NCBI RefSeq assembly: GCF_019710745.1
Contig: NZ_JAHKJW010000025.1
Span: 56,565-120,564, forward strand
Source of the DNA: Streptomyces beigongshangae
GTDB lineage: Bacteria > Actinomycetota > Actinomycetes > Streptomycetales > Streptomycetaceae
Length of the DNA stretch: 64,000 nt
Reading direction: 5' to 3'
The position numbers and the translations under genes were made by a program. Each line of letters begins with the position of its first letter. Positions within the stretch are counted from its first letter, which is position 1. Under the pieces are notes generated by a model. The model had not been told where the DNA came from, did not search any database, and was given only the letters and a program-made list of their open reading frames with translations. Of the stretch, positions 1-8,642 are shown one piece after another.

Positions 1-222
1 TGGACCGTCGGATGCGGCGCGCCGATGACGGCCTCAGGGAACCGCTGCCCGAACTGCCGGCCTCCCTTCGCGCATCAGCGAGACTCGCACCGGACCGGGT
101 TCTCCAGGACGGAACGGAAATGGCACCCGGCTGGGTGGACAGCGCCGCCGCCGACCGCCGACCAGTGGCGCCAGGAAGTGCGACAGATCCTCCAAGCACT
201 CGAAACACCCACTGATCACTGA
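1..222 (+). CDS. Possible 3' end of a gene entering from the left edge
   Basis: An open frame runs from the window edge to a TGA at 220-222. It contains a CPNC pair followed by a His-containing stretch, which could be half of a small zinc-binding motif, and ends in a short helical tail (ADQWRQEVRQILQALE). I do not recognise the family. The 5' end lies outside the window, so neither start nor length can be judged. The opposite strand is also open here, so this may not be a gene. Confidence 0.2.
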   Translation, partial: WTVGCGAPMTASGNRCPNCRPPFAHQRDSHRTGFSRTERKWHPAGWTAPPPTADQWRQEVRQILQALETPTDH

Positions 223-382
223 TCGTGGCCGTTTCACGGAAGTCGTGACCAGAACCAAGCCGGGCTCTGGTCCACTTCATGTGGTCGCGTACGCAGGATG
301 ACTGTTGACCTTCGGCCGAAGGCGGTTGAGTTCGCCCGAAAATCGCTCGGCTGGATGGCGGTGTGGTCGACAGTCCTTCGCT

Positions 383-508
383 GTGAACGAAATGCTGCCG
401 CGGCTGGACGAGCTGCTGTTCTCCTCGGTCGAGGGCGTGTTGGTGGAATCGGTCGAGACGACCGACACGGTCGTCAGGGTTGCTGCCCGTGTGAACCGGG
501 GTGCAGTG
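383..508 (+). pseudogene. ISL3-family transposase, N-terminal remnant
   Basis: From a GTG at 383 the frame reads VNEMLPRLDELLFSSVEG and then VLVESVETTDTVVRVAAR. This matches the usual first 35-40 residues of actinobacterial ISL3 transposases, just before their zinc-binding cysteines. The match stops near 508. The cysteines, helix-turn-helix and DDE catalytic core are all missing, so this is a scar of an insertion sequence. Confidence 0.55.
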
Positions 509-955
509 ATCACATCGATGAATTTTGATGTCGACAGCGTGTGCGATCGCGGGTTGCGGGGTCTGCTTCATAATCCAGATGTGGACATATCCGATGAGGG
601 ACAGCCGCTCGATCCCGTCTGGCTTGAGACCAACAACAACGTGTGTGGTGGCCTGGCAGGAGGCCCGAGTGCATCGTTGGTGGCCAAGCGGTTCACTGGG
701 GCTGGCTGGAGTTCCAGACCAGGCTCGTCGTGGGAATCGTATGAGGTCGAGACCAGCTGGTGCCGCATCGAGGTCGACCCGACCGACGGGGACACGCTTC
801 TGAACGGCGTTGTCGATCCTCAACGGTTCGAGCATCTGGCTGCGCTGCTGACCCGGTTCGGTCTGCGGTTCGGTCTTGAGCTCTATGACGATGACGGGGA
901 ACCACTGCGGGAGCTCGGAGCCGGAACCGCGTCAGGGCCTCATGACGCAGCTCCG
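509..955 (+). pseudogene. Unrecognised protein-like remnant after the ISL3 scar
   Basis: The frame of the transposase remnant stays open and includes a stretch that looks protein-like (ESYEVETSWCRIEVDPTDG, then FEHLAALLTRFGLRFGLELY). I do not recognise a family. It has no start or ribosome-binding site of its own. Beyond about 955 the same frame runs antisense to a better-supported membrane-protein gene, so the remainder is probably chance. It may be the 3' part of a small gene joined to the transposase scar. Confidence 0.25.
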
Positions 956-964
956 CGAAGGGTG

Positions 965-1177
965 TCAGCGGCCGGTGTCACTGATGCCGGCGGCGAGCTG
1001 CCCGGCCATGTCGGCAACCCACTGCCCGAACGCCGTCGGGGCGACCAGCACACCGAAGACCAGCACGATGAGCACGGTCAGCTGTTCATCGGAGCGCTTA
1101 CGCGCCTGCGTACGGCGCCGGAGCCTCACGACGATGACGACCGCCAGGAGAACCGTCACGTTGACCGACAGAACCAC
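965..1177 (-). CDS. Small two-helix membrane protein
   Basis: Seventy residues. I chose the GTG at 1177 because an AAGGAG (complement of 1185-1190) lies seven bases upstream. There are two hydrophobic segments: VLSVNVTVLLAVVIVV at residues 2-17 and LTVLIVLVFGVLVAPTAFG at about 34-52. They are separated by a very basic loop (RLRRRTQARKRSDEQ). This suggests a small integral membrane protein with a cytoplasmic positive loop. Proteins of this shape are common in actinobacterial integrative elements, but that link is only inference. The function is unknown. Confidence 0.55.
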   Translation of the reverse strand: MVLSVNVTVLLAVVIVVRLRRRTQARKRSDEQLTVLIVLVFGVLVAPTAFGQWVADMAGQLAAGISDTGR

Positions 1178-1344
1178 GAGCCCTCTCCTTCGCACGCACC
1201 CCCCTGCCTTGAACCCAGGAGTGGCGAGCGGGGGCAGCAGTGACAGCCCAGATGCGCGGGGATGGCGACAAAGAGCATGTAAACGACCTGAACGGCCAGC
1301 TTGCGCCTCTGCGCGTTCCGGGCTGGCGCAGGGGTGACGGCCAT
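1156..1344 (-). CDS. Possible small membrane-associated peptide
   Basis: This 62-residue frame starts at ATG 1344, ends just inside the start of the small membrane protein, and could be co-transcribed with it. It has a basic N-terminus (PARNAQRRKLAVQ), one hydrophobic stretch (VVYMLFVAIPAHLG) and several cysteines in its tail. No ribosome-binding site is evident and I do not recognise it. It could equally be an untranslated leader. Confidence 0.25.
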   Translation of the reverse strand: MAVTPAPARNAQRRKLAVQVVYMLFVAIPAHLGCHCCPRSPLLGSRQGGACEGEGSWFCRST

Positions 1345-1478
1345 TGTTTGGTCACGGTGAGCACCAGTGCTCCGACCGCATGGGTTCGCCGGGTTGGCGG
1401 CGTCGGTGCTCGGACCGGCCGGACTCGGTGTGGGAACAATGCGAGCGGTCGCGGAGCCGGTCAAACTAGGCTCCCAGC

Positions 1479-2111
1479 ATGTCTGGTCCGACGTTGGTGA
1501 TCGAGTTGGCGGAGCCGCTCTCCCCGGCTGCGCTGCGGGGGTTCCGCGCCTTGATGGTGGGGCTCTCCTCCCACTTCGATGAGAGGCGGCCCGGGTTCTT
1601 CGACGTCAACGTGCCCGCAGAGCGACTGGGCGTCGAGGACAGGCGAGAGAAGGGCTGGCGAAAGCCGTTCCCGCTGCCGCTCCTCGGCAACACCTCCGCG
1701 GACGAGGAGCTCACAGCCCTGGTGGGATTCAATCCGCAGCGCGAGGACTGGCGTCGGCCCTTCCTGGTCTACTTGATGGGGCCGGGCGTCGGCGACGAGA
1801 GCACCTTCGAGGCTGAGCACGCGGACGAGCCCGAGGTGGAGGCCATCCTCGGCTTCAGACCGACCCATGCCGTCAATGTCAGCGCCGGCTGCAATCGCGA
1901 GACCGACCACGTGACCACAGCCCTGCTGACCGCCGCTGTCATGGACGTCATCGGGGGCGTGGCCAATGTCGAGCTGCTGGACGGACAGGCGTCGGTCGTC
2001 GCTGGCCTTCCGGGGGTGTTGGGGATCGCGGGCGACGACTGGATGGCACTGGGATCGGCGGAGTTCCTGCGAGCCTGGGTTGGGCACCCCACCTTCCGGC
2101 TGGCCAAGTAG
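1479..2111 (+). CDS. DUF6368-like conserved hypothetical protein
   Basis: Two hundred and ten residues. The opening MSGPTLVIELAEPLSPAALR resembles the start of a family of actinobacterial hypothetical proteins annotated DUF6368; I recall this by eye only. The protein looks soluble, with no signal peptide or membrane segment. Oddly, residues 57-87 (EKGWRKPF, PLLG, ELTALVGFNPQ) and 88-129 (REDWRRPF, YLMG, EVEAILGFRPT) look like diverged copies of one unit. No strong ribosome-binding site precedes ATG 1479, so the start is not secure. Function is unknown. It stands alone between transposase scars. Confidence 0.7.
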   Translation: MSGPTLVIELAEPLSPAALRGFRALMVGLSSHFDERRPGFFDVNVPAERLGVEDRREKGWRKPFPLPLLGNTSADEELTALVGFNPQREDWRRPFLVYLMGPGVGDESTFEAEHADEPEVEAILGFRPTHAVNVSAGCNRETDHVTTALLTAAVMDVIGGVANVELLDGQASVVAGLPGVLGIAGDDWMALGSAEFLRAWVGHPTFRLAK

Positions 2112-2171
2112 CCCAGACAGATTCGCTGCGGAGGTGGTGCTGTGACCTGGAACGTTCGCCAGGTCACCTGA

Positions 2172-2561
2172 TCATGCGGCGAGAGCGGGTCGGCCGCCCC
2201 AGCGGATGTCTTTCTCGCTGCGGATGCGGGCGTGTTCCTTGCGTTCGGCGACCAGGACGTGATGGTGGCGGGCGTTGGCGTTGCGCCGGCGCAGGTCGGC
2301 GTGCAGGGCCCGGGTCTGCACGGTGTGGTTGGGGTGGTTCGAGTTGGCGGTGGTGAACTGTGGCAGCGGTCCGAAGTGCGCTTCGATCGGGTTCGCCCAC
2401 GAGGCGTAGGTCGGGGTGAAACACAGCTCGACCTTGTGCTTCTTCGCCCAGCGGCGGATGTCGGTGCCCTTGTGGACGGACAGGTTGTCCATGATCACGT
2501 AGATCGGTGCGCCGTCCGGGCGTGCGGCGCGGATCGACTTCAGCGCGGCCAGCGTGTTATG
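2172..2561 (-). pseudogene. IS630-family transposase, C-terminal remnant
   Basis: On the minus strand the frame encodes the end of an IS630 DDE transposase. It contains the second catalytic aspartate in IYVIMDNLSVHKG and then FTPTYASWANPIEAHFG, a conserved block that includes the final catalytic glutamate. It continues to an apparently normal C-terminus. Everything upstream of about 2561, including the helix-turn-helix half and first aspartate, is missing. It belongs to a different sub-branch from the IS630 piece at 28.2-28.8 kb. Confidence 0.75.
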
Positions 2562-2748
2562 CGATCACAGCACCAGGTGTTCGATCGCGGCTACCGCAGG
2601 AACGCCACCAGATGCCGGCTCGAGGAAATAGGACACACGAACCAAGGGTGGTGGCCACCCGCTTGGCCGGTCAGGACCCATTCACCCTGTCAAACTCCCG
2701 TGGGAGAAGGCTCCGTTGGGACGTGGGCGAGGGAGGCAGCGAGACAGG

Positions 2749-3633
2749 GTGAGTGTAACCGAGCACGGTATGGCTGATCGTGCCGCTGCGGACGGGACGG
2801 GTCCGGGTGCGGCGGACCATGGCGTCCCGCGCGTCCGCGTGGTGGCGGAGGACCGGCCGGGCGGGCGACAGTACGGCGACAGCCCCGGCGACCGACGGCA
2901 GCGCGACGGGGCGGCGCGTGTGGTGCCGCGGCACGTGGCTTGCGTGATGGACGGCAACGGCCGTTGGGCGCAGCGGCGTTCGCTTCCTCGTACGGCGGGT
3001 CATCGGGCTGCTGAGAGCACCGTCATCGACGTCATCGAGGCGGCCCGGGCCGCCGGTGTTGGGTGGCTGAGCCTGTACGCGTTCTCCACCGAGAACTGGA
3101 ACCGTCCTGGCGTCGAGGTCGACTATCTGATGCGGCTGGTGCGCCGGGTCGTGCGCAAGCACGCGCCGCTGCTGCTGGCCCGTGGCATCCGCTGCCGTTT
3201 CCTGGGGGTCGCCGACCCGCGTATCCCCCGTGTGCTGGCCCAGGATTTCGAGGATCTGGCGACGCTGACCGCCGACAACCGGGGGATGACGCTGACCGTT
3301 GCCTTCGACCACGGGGGGCGCCGGGACATCGTGGAGGCCGCAAGGTCGCTGATCCGCAACGGGACACCCGCGGACGAGGTGACCGAACGGCTCTTCGCGG
3401 ACCACCTGCCGTTCCCCGACACCCCCGACGTGGACTTGGTCATCCGCACCTCCGGCGAGCAGCGCATCTCCAATTTCATGCTCTGGCAGGTCGCCTACGC
3501 CGAGTGGGTCTTCCCCGAGGTGCTCTGGCCGGACTTCCGGGCGCCCGACTTCCTCGCCTGCCTGCACAGTTACCGGCGCCGCGACCGCCGCTTCGGCGGC
3601 GTGCCGCCCCTGACCGACGGAGACCCATCATGA
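2749..3633 (+). CDS. cis-Prenyltransferase (polyprenyl diphosphate synthase, UppS-like)
   Basis: This enzyme should condense isopentenyl diphosphate onto an allylic diphosphate with cis geometry. About 294 residues from GTG 2749, chosen for the GGGAGG at 2731-2736. Family signatures are present: HVACVMDGNGRWAQRR at about 62-77 with the catalytic Asp of DGN, then LYAFSTENWNRP, and VDLVIRTSGEQRISNFMLWQ near the C-terminus. The first 60 residues are a low-complexity Arg/Gly/Asp-rich extension absent from typical UppS, so a later start is possible. The stop overlaps the next gene's start (ATGA), so the two are almost certainly co-translated. Its partner, an MpaB-type protein, points to specialised polyprenoid metabolism more than to cell-wall synthesis. 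Confidence 0.88.
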   Translation: MSVTEHGMADRAAADGTGPGAADHGVPRVRVVAEDRPGGRQYGDSPGDRRQRDGAARVVPRHVACVMDGNGRWAQRRSLPRTAGHRAAESTVIDVIEAARAAGVGWLSLYAFSTENWNRPGVEVDYLMRLVRRVVRKHAPLLLARGIRCRFLGVADPRIPRVLAQDFEDLATLTADNRGMTLTVAFDHGGRRDIVEAARSLIRNGTPADEVTERLFADHLPFPDTPDVDLVIRTSGEQRISNFMLWQVAYAEWVFPEVLWPDFRAPDFLACLHSYRRRDRRFGGVPPLTDGDPS

Positions 3634-5093
3634 CCACCGGAACCACGGGAACGGCCGACGAAGCGCCCCTGTTCGGGCCACAGTCGCAGTTCAACAGCTT
3701 CTTCGACGACCCGCGCTGGGCGCTTGCCATAATCCGCGCCACCGTGCTGGAGGCCGCGCACCCGCAGATCGGCGGCGCCCTCGTCGACAACTCCACCTTC
3801 GTCGCTCACCCCTGGCGCCGGCTGCGCAACACGTTCCTGAGCATGCGGCGCATGTTCGGCAACGACCCGGTGGTACGCGAGAGGGAGGCCGCCCGGCTCA
3901 ACCGGCTGCACGCCCGCATGAGCGGCACCGACTCCCGCGGCCGCGCCTACGACGCCATGGACCGCGCGACCCGCGCCTGGGTGGTCGCCACCCTCTTCGA
4001 GAGCGCCGTCACCATGTGCCGGCTCAGCGGCCAGCCCCTCGACCAGGACACCATGGAGCGGATGTACGCCGAGTACCGCACCTTCCTCGCCGCACTCGAC
4101 GGCGACGCCACAGAACTTCCCGAAGACCTGAATGACTTCTGGCCGTACTTCGACCGGGTCGTCGAGAACGAGCTGGAGAACACCGAGGCAGCCCGCGTCA
4201 TCCTCTACCGGCTCTTCGACCACCTGCCCGCCCCCGCCCTGCTGGACGGCGCACCGACGCTGTGGGCGGCCGGCCGCGCCGTCGCCGGCCCGCTCCTGGG
4301 CACGATCACCGTCGCCTCGCTCCCCGAACCGTACCGGCGCCGGGCCGGCCTGCCCGAGATGCCCGGCGCCGCGACCCTGATGCAGGGCGCCTACCTCGCC
4401 GCCGGACTCGCCCGCTTCCTTCCCCAGGGCTGGATCAACGCCGAAAGCATCATCGAAGCCCTCTCACTCTCGCCCGACAGCGACCACCCCCGCGCCCGGA
4501 CCGTCGCCGCCCTGACCGCCCGTATGAAGCGGGCATCGGCCTTGCTCCGCCTCCTCACACCGCTGGGCGGCGACGCTGATCCTGACCCGGCGGCTTCAAC
4601 AGGCACGGGAGAGGGCCGGCGCTCGGCGGAGGAGTTCTTCCGCAAAGTGCTGGACCAGACCGGCGACGGGTACCTCGACTGGCCCGACCTCGCCGCCATG
4701 GCCCGCGAACTCTCCACCCGCCTCGACCTTGACGAACCCGAGGAGAGCCGGCTCTACGACGCCTTCGCCGCCTGGTGGCGCGAGCTCCAGGCCGCCCTCG
4801 ACACCGACGGCGACGGCCGCGTCAGCGCCGAGGAGTACGCCGCCGCCGTCCCCTCCCTCGCCGGACCCGCGCTCATCCGCGTCGCAGAGGTCCTCTTCGA
4901 CGCCACCGACAAGGACAACAGCGGGAGCATCGAGGCCGACGAACACCGGGCCCTCTTCCGCACCGCCTTCCACCGCGACCTCACCACCACCGACGGCACC
5001 TACGGCCGGAGCGCCTTCGTAGGCGACTTCCTCTCCTTCATGTCCGGCCGCCGCACGAGCACGCAGTACGACCCGCTCCTGGCCGACGCTTAG
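3630..5093 (+). CDS. MpaB/DUF2236-family protein with three C-terminal EF-hands
   Basis: Four hundred and eighty-seven residues. Residues about 25-300 resemble the MpaB/DUF2236 (latex-clearing-protein-related) fold: RATVLEAAHPQIGGALVDNS, then FVAHPWRRLRNTF, then an alpha-helical remainder. Members of this group are haem-type oxygenases or fungal cleavage enzymes. Many have a His in a WVHATL-like block; here it reads WVVATL, so activity is uncertain. Residues about 330-487 carry three calcium-binding loops: DQTGDGYLDWPD (342-353), DTDGDGRVSAEE (391-402) and DKDNSGSIEADE (427-438). There is no signal peptide. ATG 3630 overlaps the stop of the prenyltransferase gene. I infer calcium-linked oxidation or binding of a cis-polyprenoid; the substrate is unknown. 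Confidence 0.8.
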   Translation: MTTGTTGTADEAPLFGPQSQFNSFFDDPRWALAIIRATVLEAAHPQIGGALVDNSTFVAHPWRRLRNTFLSMRRMFGNDPVVREREAARLNRLHARMSGTDSRGRAYDAMDRATRAWVVATLFESAVTMCRLSGQPLDQDTMERMYAEYRTFLAALDGDATELPEDLNDFWPYFDRVVENELENTEAARVILYRLFDHLPAPALLDGAPTLWAAGRAVAGPLLGTITVASLPEPYRRRAGLPEMPGAATLMQGAYLAAGLARFLPQGWINAESIIEALSLSPDSDHPRARTVAALTARMKRASALLRLLTPLGGDADPDPAASTGTGEGRRSAEEFFRKVLDQTGDGYLDWPDLAAMARELSTRLDLDEPEESRLYDAFAAWWRELQAALDTDGDGRVSAEEYAAAVPSLAGPALIRVAEVLFDATDKDNSGSIEADEHRALFRTAFHRDLTTTDGTYGRSAFVGDFLSFMSGRRTSTQYDPLLADA

Positions 5094-5143
5094 ACCGTCT
5101 TGGGAGGCAGAAGCTGACTGCGTCGAGGAGGTCAAGAACACCA

Positions 5144-5299
5144 TCAGAGAACACCGTGAGGATGTGACGGATCGGCGCCGGCGACAGCGGGGGCCGCTTC
5201 GTCCAGGACTGCCGGAGGGAAGAAGAGGTCCTCGAGCGCGTCCGCAGCGAGGAGGAAAGCCGTCATCACGACCGGTAGAAGCAGGGCGAGCAGGATCAC
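5144..5299 (-). CDS. Small single-pass membrane peptide
   Basis: Fifty-one residues from GTG 5299, which has GGGAGG (complement of 5304-5309) four bases upstream. The first 20 residues form one hydrophobic segment (ILLALLLPVVMTAFLLAADA), followed by an acidic, proline-rich tail. This shape (short N-out or N-in helix plus Asp/Glu/Pro tail) recurs among Streptomyces small membrane proteins of unknown role. It lies alone, convergent with the prenyltransferase operon. Confidence 0.45.
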   Translation of the reverse strand: MILLALLLPVVMTAFLLAADALEDLFFPPAVLDEAAPAVAGADPSHPHGVL

Positions 5300-5531
5300 A
5301 GAACCTCCCGGCAGGTCGGTCTGTGGGCTTCGCGGCCCGGCGTTCAGGAGGACCTGAATGGCGCAATGCGCACGGCGGCAGACGACGGCGTCCACCACGC
5401 CATGCTCGGCATCGCCCGCCCGCACAACCTCACCCTCACCTTCACCCTCACCGGATAACAGGCAAACAAGCAGGTCAGTCCGCATGGCACCGCCCATTTA
5501 GGGGGCACCGTCTAGACACCGCTGGCGGCCC
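5300..5531 (+). other. Intergenic stretch with a short possible peptide
   Basis: No convincing gene. A plus-strand frame from ATG 5364 to TAA 5458 encodes about 30 residues ending in ARPHNLTLTFTLTG and might be the tail of a lost gene. Just before the stop, the DNA repeats ctcacc/ttcacc hexamers. No clear promoter or terminator was seen. Confidence 0.3.
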
Positions 5532-6587
5532 TCAGGTCACCTCGTGTGGAGCTGTGGTCTCTTGGGTGAGTCGGGAGACCAGTTCGAGCCAGCCGCTTTC
5601 CAGCCGCTGCAGCGGTAGGTCGCAATGGTCGCTCAGATGTCGGAGAAGAGCGGGCTCCAGATAGCCCAGCAGCGCGTGGCTGAACAGTTCCGCGTCTGCT
5701 TCCGGTGCAGCCAGGCTGAGCAGGACGCTGACCCGCTCGTGGTACGAGCGGCGGGGTGCGCGCCGGTAGCGCTGGTCGGGGGAGGGCTCGGCGGCTATCT
5801 GGAGTTCCATCTCCTGGGCATAGCGCCGTATGGCGGCCACCCCGAACGCGCGAAGCTGCTCGATGGCCCTGTCACGGCCGTCTGCTTGGTCCAAGCCGCT
5901 GAGGTGAGCGGCCTGGAAGGTATCCTCGGAGTGCTGCAGCAGGGCTTGCAACAGACCTGTGCGGTCACCGAACCGCCGAAAGACGGTGCCTTTGCCGACA
6001 CCTGCCGCGGTGGCCACCGCTTCCATGGTGAGGTGCTTCAGCCCGTGCTCCCGCGCTATCCGTGCCGCGGCGTTGAGCAGGCGGGTGTGATTGCGTGCCG
6101 CGTCCACGCGCAGCCGTCTGCTGTCCTCGCGAAGATGCGGCGGCCGGGGCGCGGGCGGTGTTTCACTCTGGTGGTTGCCTGCCGGGCTCGGACAGGGGCA
6201 TGCTCTCGGCGGAGGAGCAGCTTGTCGGTGCGGTGCCGCCTGTGCGACCGTCTCGACGAGGTCCAGCGCCAGGCCGGCAGTGTGCAGCGCGGCGGCGTCG
6301 GGCTTCTCGACCAGCGGCAGCAGGTCGGCCAGAAGGGTGATGAAGCGTCCGCCGTTTTCGTGGACGGCCGTCATCGAGCCCTCCCGTATCACGGCCCGGA
6401 TGCTGACCGCGCTGAGCGACCCGGTCCCGGCGGCCGACTGCGCGAGAAGCTCGGCCAGGCGATGCTCGAGGCCGGTCGGCTGCCACACACCGTGGCGGAA
6501 GTCCCGCATGAGGGCCTTGAGTCGTTCCTGGACGCTGTTGGGGTGTGAGTGCTGAGGAGAGTGTGGCTCGTCGGGGGTGGTGGACAC
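5532..6587 (-). CDS. TetR-family regulator with a long N-terminal extension
   Basis: The C-terminal 190 residues are a TetR repressor. The helix-turn-helix spans about residues 160-210 (LNAAARIAREHGLKHLTMEA, then VATAAGVGKGTVFRRFGDRT), followed by a helical ligand domain. Residues 1-150 are not part of a normal TetR: a helical segment (about 15-120) and a Pro/Ala-rich linker. Either translation starts at a later codon or an upstream open frame has been fused on. It lies just downstream, on the same strand, of the flavoenzyme gene and is a plausible regulator of it. The ligand is unknown. Confidence 0.8.
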   Translation of the reverse strand: MSTTPDEPHSPQHSHPNSVQERLKALMRDFRHGVWQPTGLEHRLAELLAQSAAGTGSLSAVSIRAVIREGSMTAVHENGGRFITLLADLLPLVEKPDAAALHTAGLALDLVETVAQAAPHRQAAPPPRACPCPSPAGNHQSETPPAPRPPHLREDSRRLRVDAARNHTRLLNAAARIAREHGLKHLTMEAVATAAGVGKGTVFRRFGDRTGLLQALLQHSEDTFQAAHLSGLDQADGRDRAIEQLRAFGVAAIRRYAQEMELQIAAEPSPDQRYRRAPRRSYHERVSVLLSLAAPEADAELFSHALLGYLEPALLRHLSDHCDLPLQRLESGWLELVSRLTQETTAPHEVT

Positions 6588-6779
6588 TCGGAACGCTCCC
6601 AGATGGATCGTGGAGTGCGGGCGTTGAGGGCTTGGGTGCAGCCGGCCCGCCAGTGGCGGTTTCGTGAGTCAGGTGGGTGCGGCCCGCGTCTGCGGCGGTG
6701 TCGGTGGGGCCCGGCAGCACCGGGGTGGCGCCCTGCGGATGGAGGACGTCACCCCGGTGGGACCCGTCTCGCCCTGAGA

Positions 6780-8642
6780 TCAGCCGCCGGGAAGCAGGAC
6801 GGTCTCGTCGCCCTCGAACCAGGCGTTGTCGATCGTCAGCCGGCTGATGCGCCATGCGCTTCCGTCGCGCGTCAGGTCCGCGTCGTAGCGGTTCATCATC
6901 AGCGCGTGCCGGGTCCGGTCCGGCTTGGGGCCTTCCTGTGGCAGGTAGTGCTGAGCCATCGCATAGCAGTACACGTGGGCGGTGTCACCGTCGACGGTGG
7001 CGCGGATGTTGCTGATCACGTGGCTGGTGTCGAGCGGGCCGACCGCCGGGATGAGCGCTCCCACGACCGTGTCGCGCGGCTTGAGCGCGGGGAAGTCGAG
7101 ACCGATCCTGCTCGTGGCCGGTGTCAGGTCGACCATGGCGTCCTCGGTCAGTGACGAAGCGAGCAGATCGGCGTCGCCGTGGTCGAGCCCGGCCGTGTAG
7201 CGGTGCAGCGCATCGGCGATCGCGGCCTGGTCGATCAAGAGCTGCAGCTTGTCGTCGGACATCAGGTCTTCCTCAGGGGGAATGTTGTGGTTCAGCCGGA
7301 AGAGGTTGTCCGGGTCGAAACGCCTCTTGATGCTGCGGAGCCGGTGGTAGTCGGCTTCGTCGTAAGCCGCGCTCACGTCGCAGACGCCGGTGTCCTGGGC
7401 GGCCATGAAGTTCAGGTAGCGCCCGCCGGTGGACCAGGGGCGCATCCGCTGCAGAAGCTCGTCGGCGTAGGCGTTCATCGCGGTGAAGGCATCGGGTGCC
7501 CCGACACCCACGATCCAGAGGGCGAACCGGGCGTCCCGGTGTCCGACGGCGTTGTCCGCGGTCCGGGTCAGGGCGCCGCCGAGGTGACGCAGCTCGACGA
7601 AGTGCACCGGGCAGTCGGCCGTCGGGCCCGCAGCGGTCAGGATCTCCTCGACGGCTTCGGCGGTCAGTGAGCGCAGCATCACGGTACGTTCCATGAACGG
7701 CGCCGGATCTGCCGGATCGTTGTGGATCTGGGCGAAGGACGCGTAGGGCATCGGGCCCAGAGTGTCCGCGAGGACAGGTGCGGCCGCCCGCAGCGGTGCA
7801 ACCAGCCCGATGGCCTCGGCTGCCGGGCCGAGGTAGGAAATGCGGACATGCACGGCGAAGCGGTCGGCGAGGAAGGCGGGCACGCCGGGCAGGGCCGGCA
7901 GGCGCAGCAGGGCGATCGATGAGCTCAACTCGTCCGGGGCCTCGGCCGTGACCTGGGCATAGGCGTGCAGGACGGCTGCTGCGTCGGCACCGTCGAAGAA
8001 GAGGCCGCCCGCCCACAACTGTTTCACCGGGAAGAGCGCGAACTCCATGGCGGTGACGACACCGAAGTTGCTCTTGCCGCCGCGCAGCGCCCAGAACAAG
8101 CCGGGTTCCGACGCGGCGTCGACATGGCGCAACTCGCCGTCGGCTGTCACCACCTCCAGAGAGGTGACGTGGTCGGCTGCCCATCCGTGAGCGCGGCCCA
8201 TGGTGGGGCTCAAACCTCCGCCGAGGGTATAGCCGATGACTCCGACGAGCGGTGAGGAGCCGTTGAGCGGGGCGAGCCCGAACGGGGTCGCCGCGTCGAT
8301 CACTTGCTGCCAGCGGGCTCCCGCCGTCACGCGGGCTGTGCGGGCTGCGGGGTCGATGCTCACCTGCGCCATGCGGTGAGTGGTGATGAGGACCGCGTCG
8401 TCGGCCGGGATCGTCGCCTGGTGGCCGGTGGCCATGACGGCGACCGGCAGACGCCGCTGCGCAGCGAAGCGAACGGCGGCTTGCACGTCGGTGCTGTTCG
8501 CGGCTCCGACAACGACGCAAGGGTGGTGGGTCACGGCAAGGTTGAAGGGCGCGCACTCATCGGCGAACCCTTCGTCGTCCGGTCCGAGTACGGGCCCGGT
8601 GATCTGCGCTGCCAAACCGGCGCGCGTGAGTGAATCGAGCAT
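6780..8642 (-). CDS. FAD-linked oxidoreductase (berberine-bridge type) fused to an NTF2/SnoaL-like domain
   Basis: Six hundred and twenty residues. Residues 1-455 are a PCMH-type FAD-binding oxidoreductase. His74 in VMATGHQATI sits where this family attaches FAD covalently. The block GYTLGGGLSPTMGRAHGWAA lacks the second attachment cysteine. The domain ends with the typical FDPDNLFRLNHNI. Residues 461-620 are an NTF2-like (SnoaL-like) domain (LLIDQAAIADALHRYTAGLD). The NTF2 part begins at an internal ATG (7262) preceded by GAGGAAG, so it may also be translated separately or may once have been a separate gene. There is no good ribosome-binding site at ATG 8642. The enzyme probably oxidises a small secondary metabolite; the substrate is unknown. 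Confidence 0.85.
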   Translation of the reverse strand: MLDSLTRAGLAAQITGPVLGPDDEGFADECAPFNLAVTHHPCVVVGAANSTDVQAAVRFAAQRRLPVAVMATGHQATIPADDAVLITTHRMAQVSIDPAARTARVTAGARWQQVIDAATPFGLAPLNGSSPLVGVIGYTLGGGLSPTMGRAHGWAADHVTSLEVVTADGELRHVDAASEPGLFWALRGGKSNFGVVTAMEFALFPVKQLWAGGLFFDGADAAAVLHAYAQVTAEAPDELSSSIALLRLPALPGVPAFLADRFAVHVRISYLGPAAEAIGLVAPLRAAAPVLADTLGPMPYASFAQIHNDPADPAPFMERTVMLRSLTAEAVEEILTAAGPTADCPVHFVELRHLGGALTRTADNAVGHRDARFALWIVGVGAPDAFTAMNAYADELLQRMRPWSTGGRYLNFMAAQDTGVCDVSAAYDEADYHRLRSIKRRFDPDNLFRLNHNIPPEEDLMSDDKLQLLIDQAAIADALHRYTAGLDHGDADLLASSLTEDAMVDLTPATSRIGLDFPALKPRDTVVGALIPAVGPLDTSHVISNIRATVDGDTAHVYCYAMAQHYLPQEGPKPDRTRHALMMNRYDADLTRDGSAWRISRLTIDNAWFEGDETVLLPGG

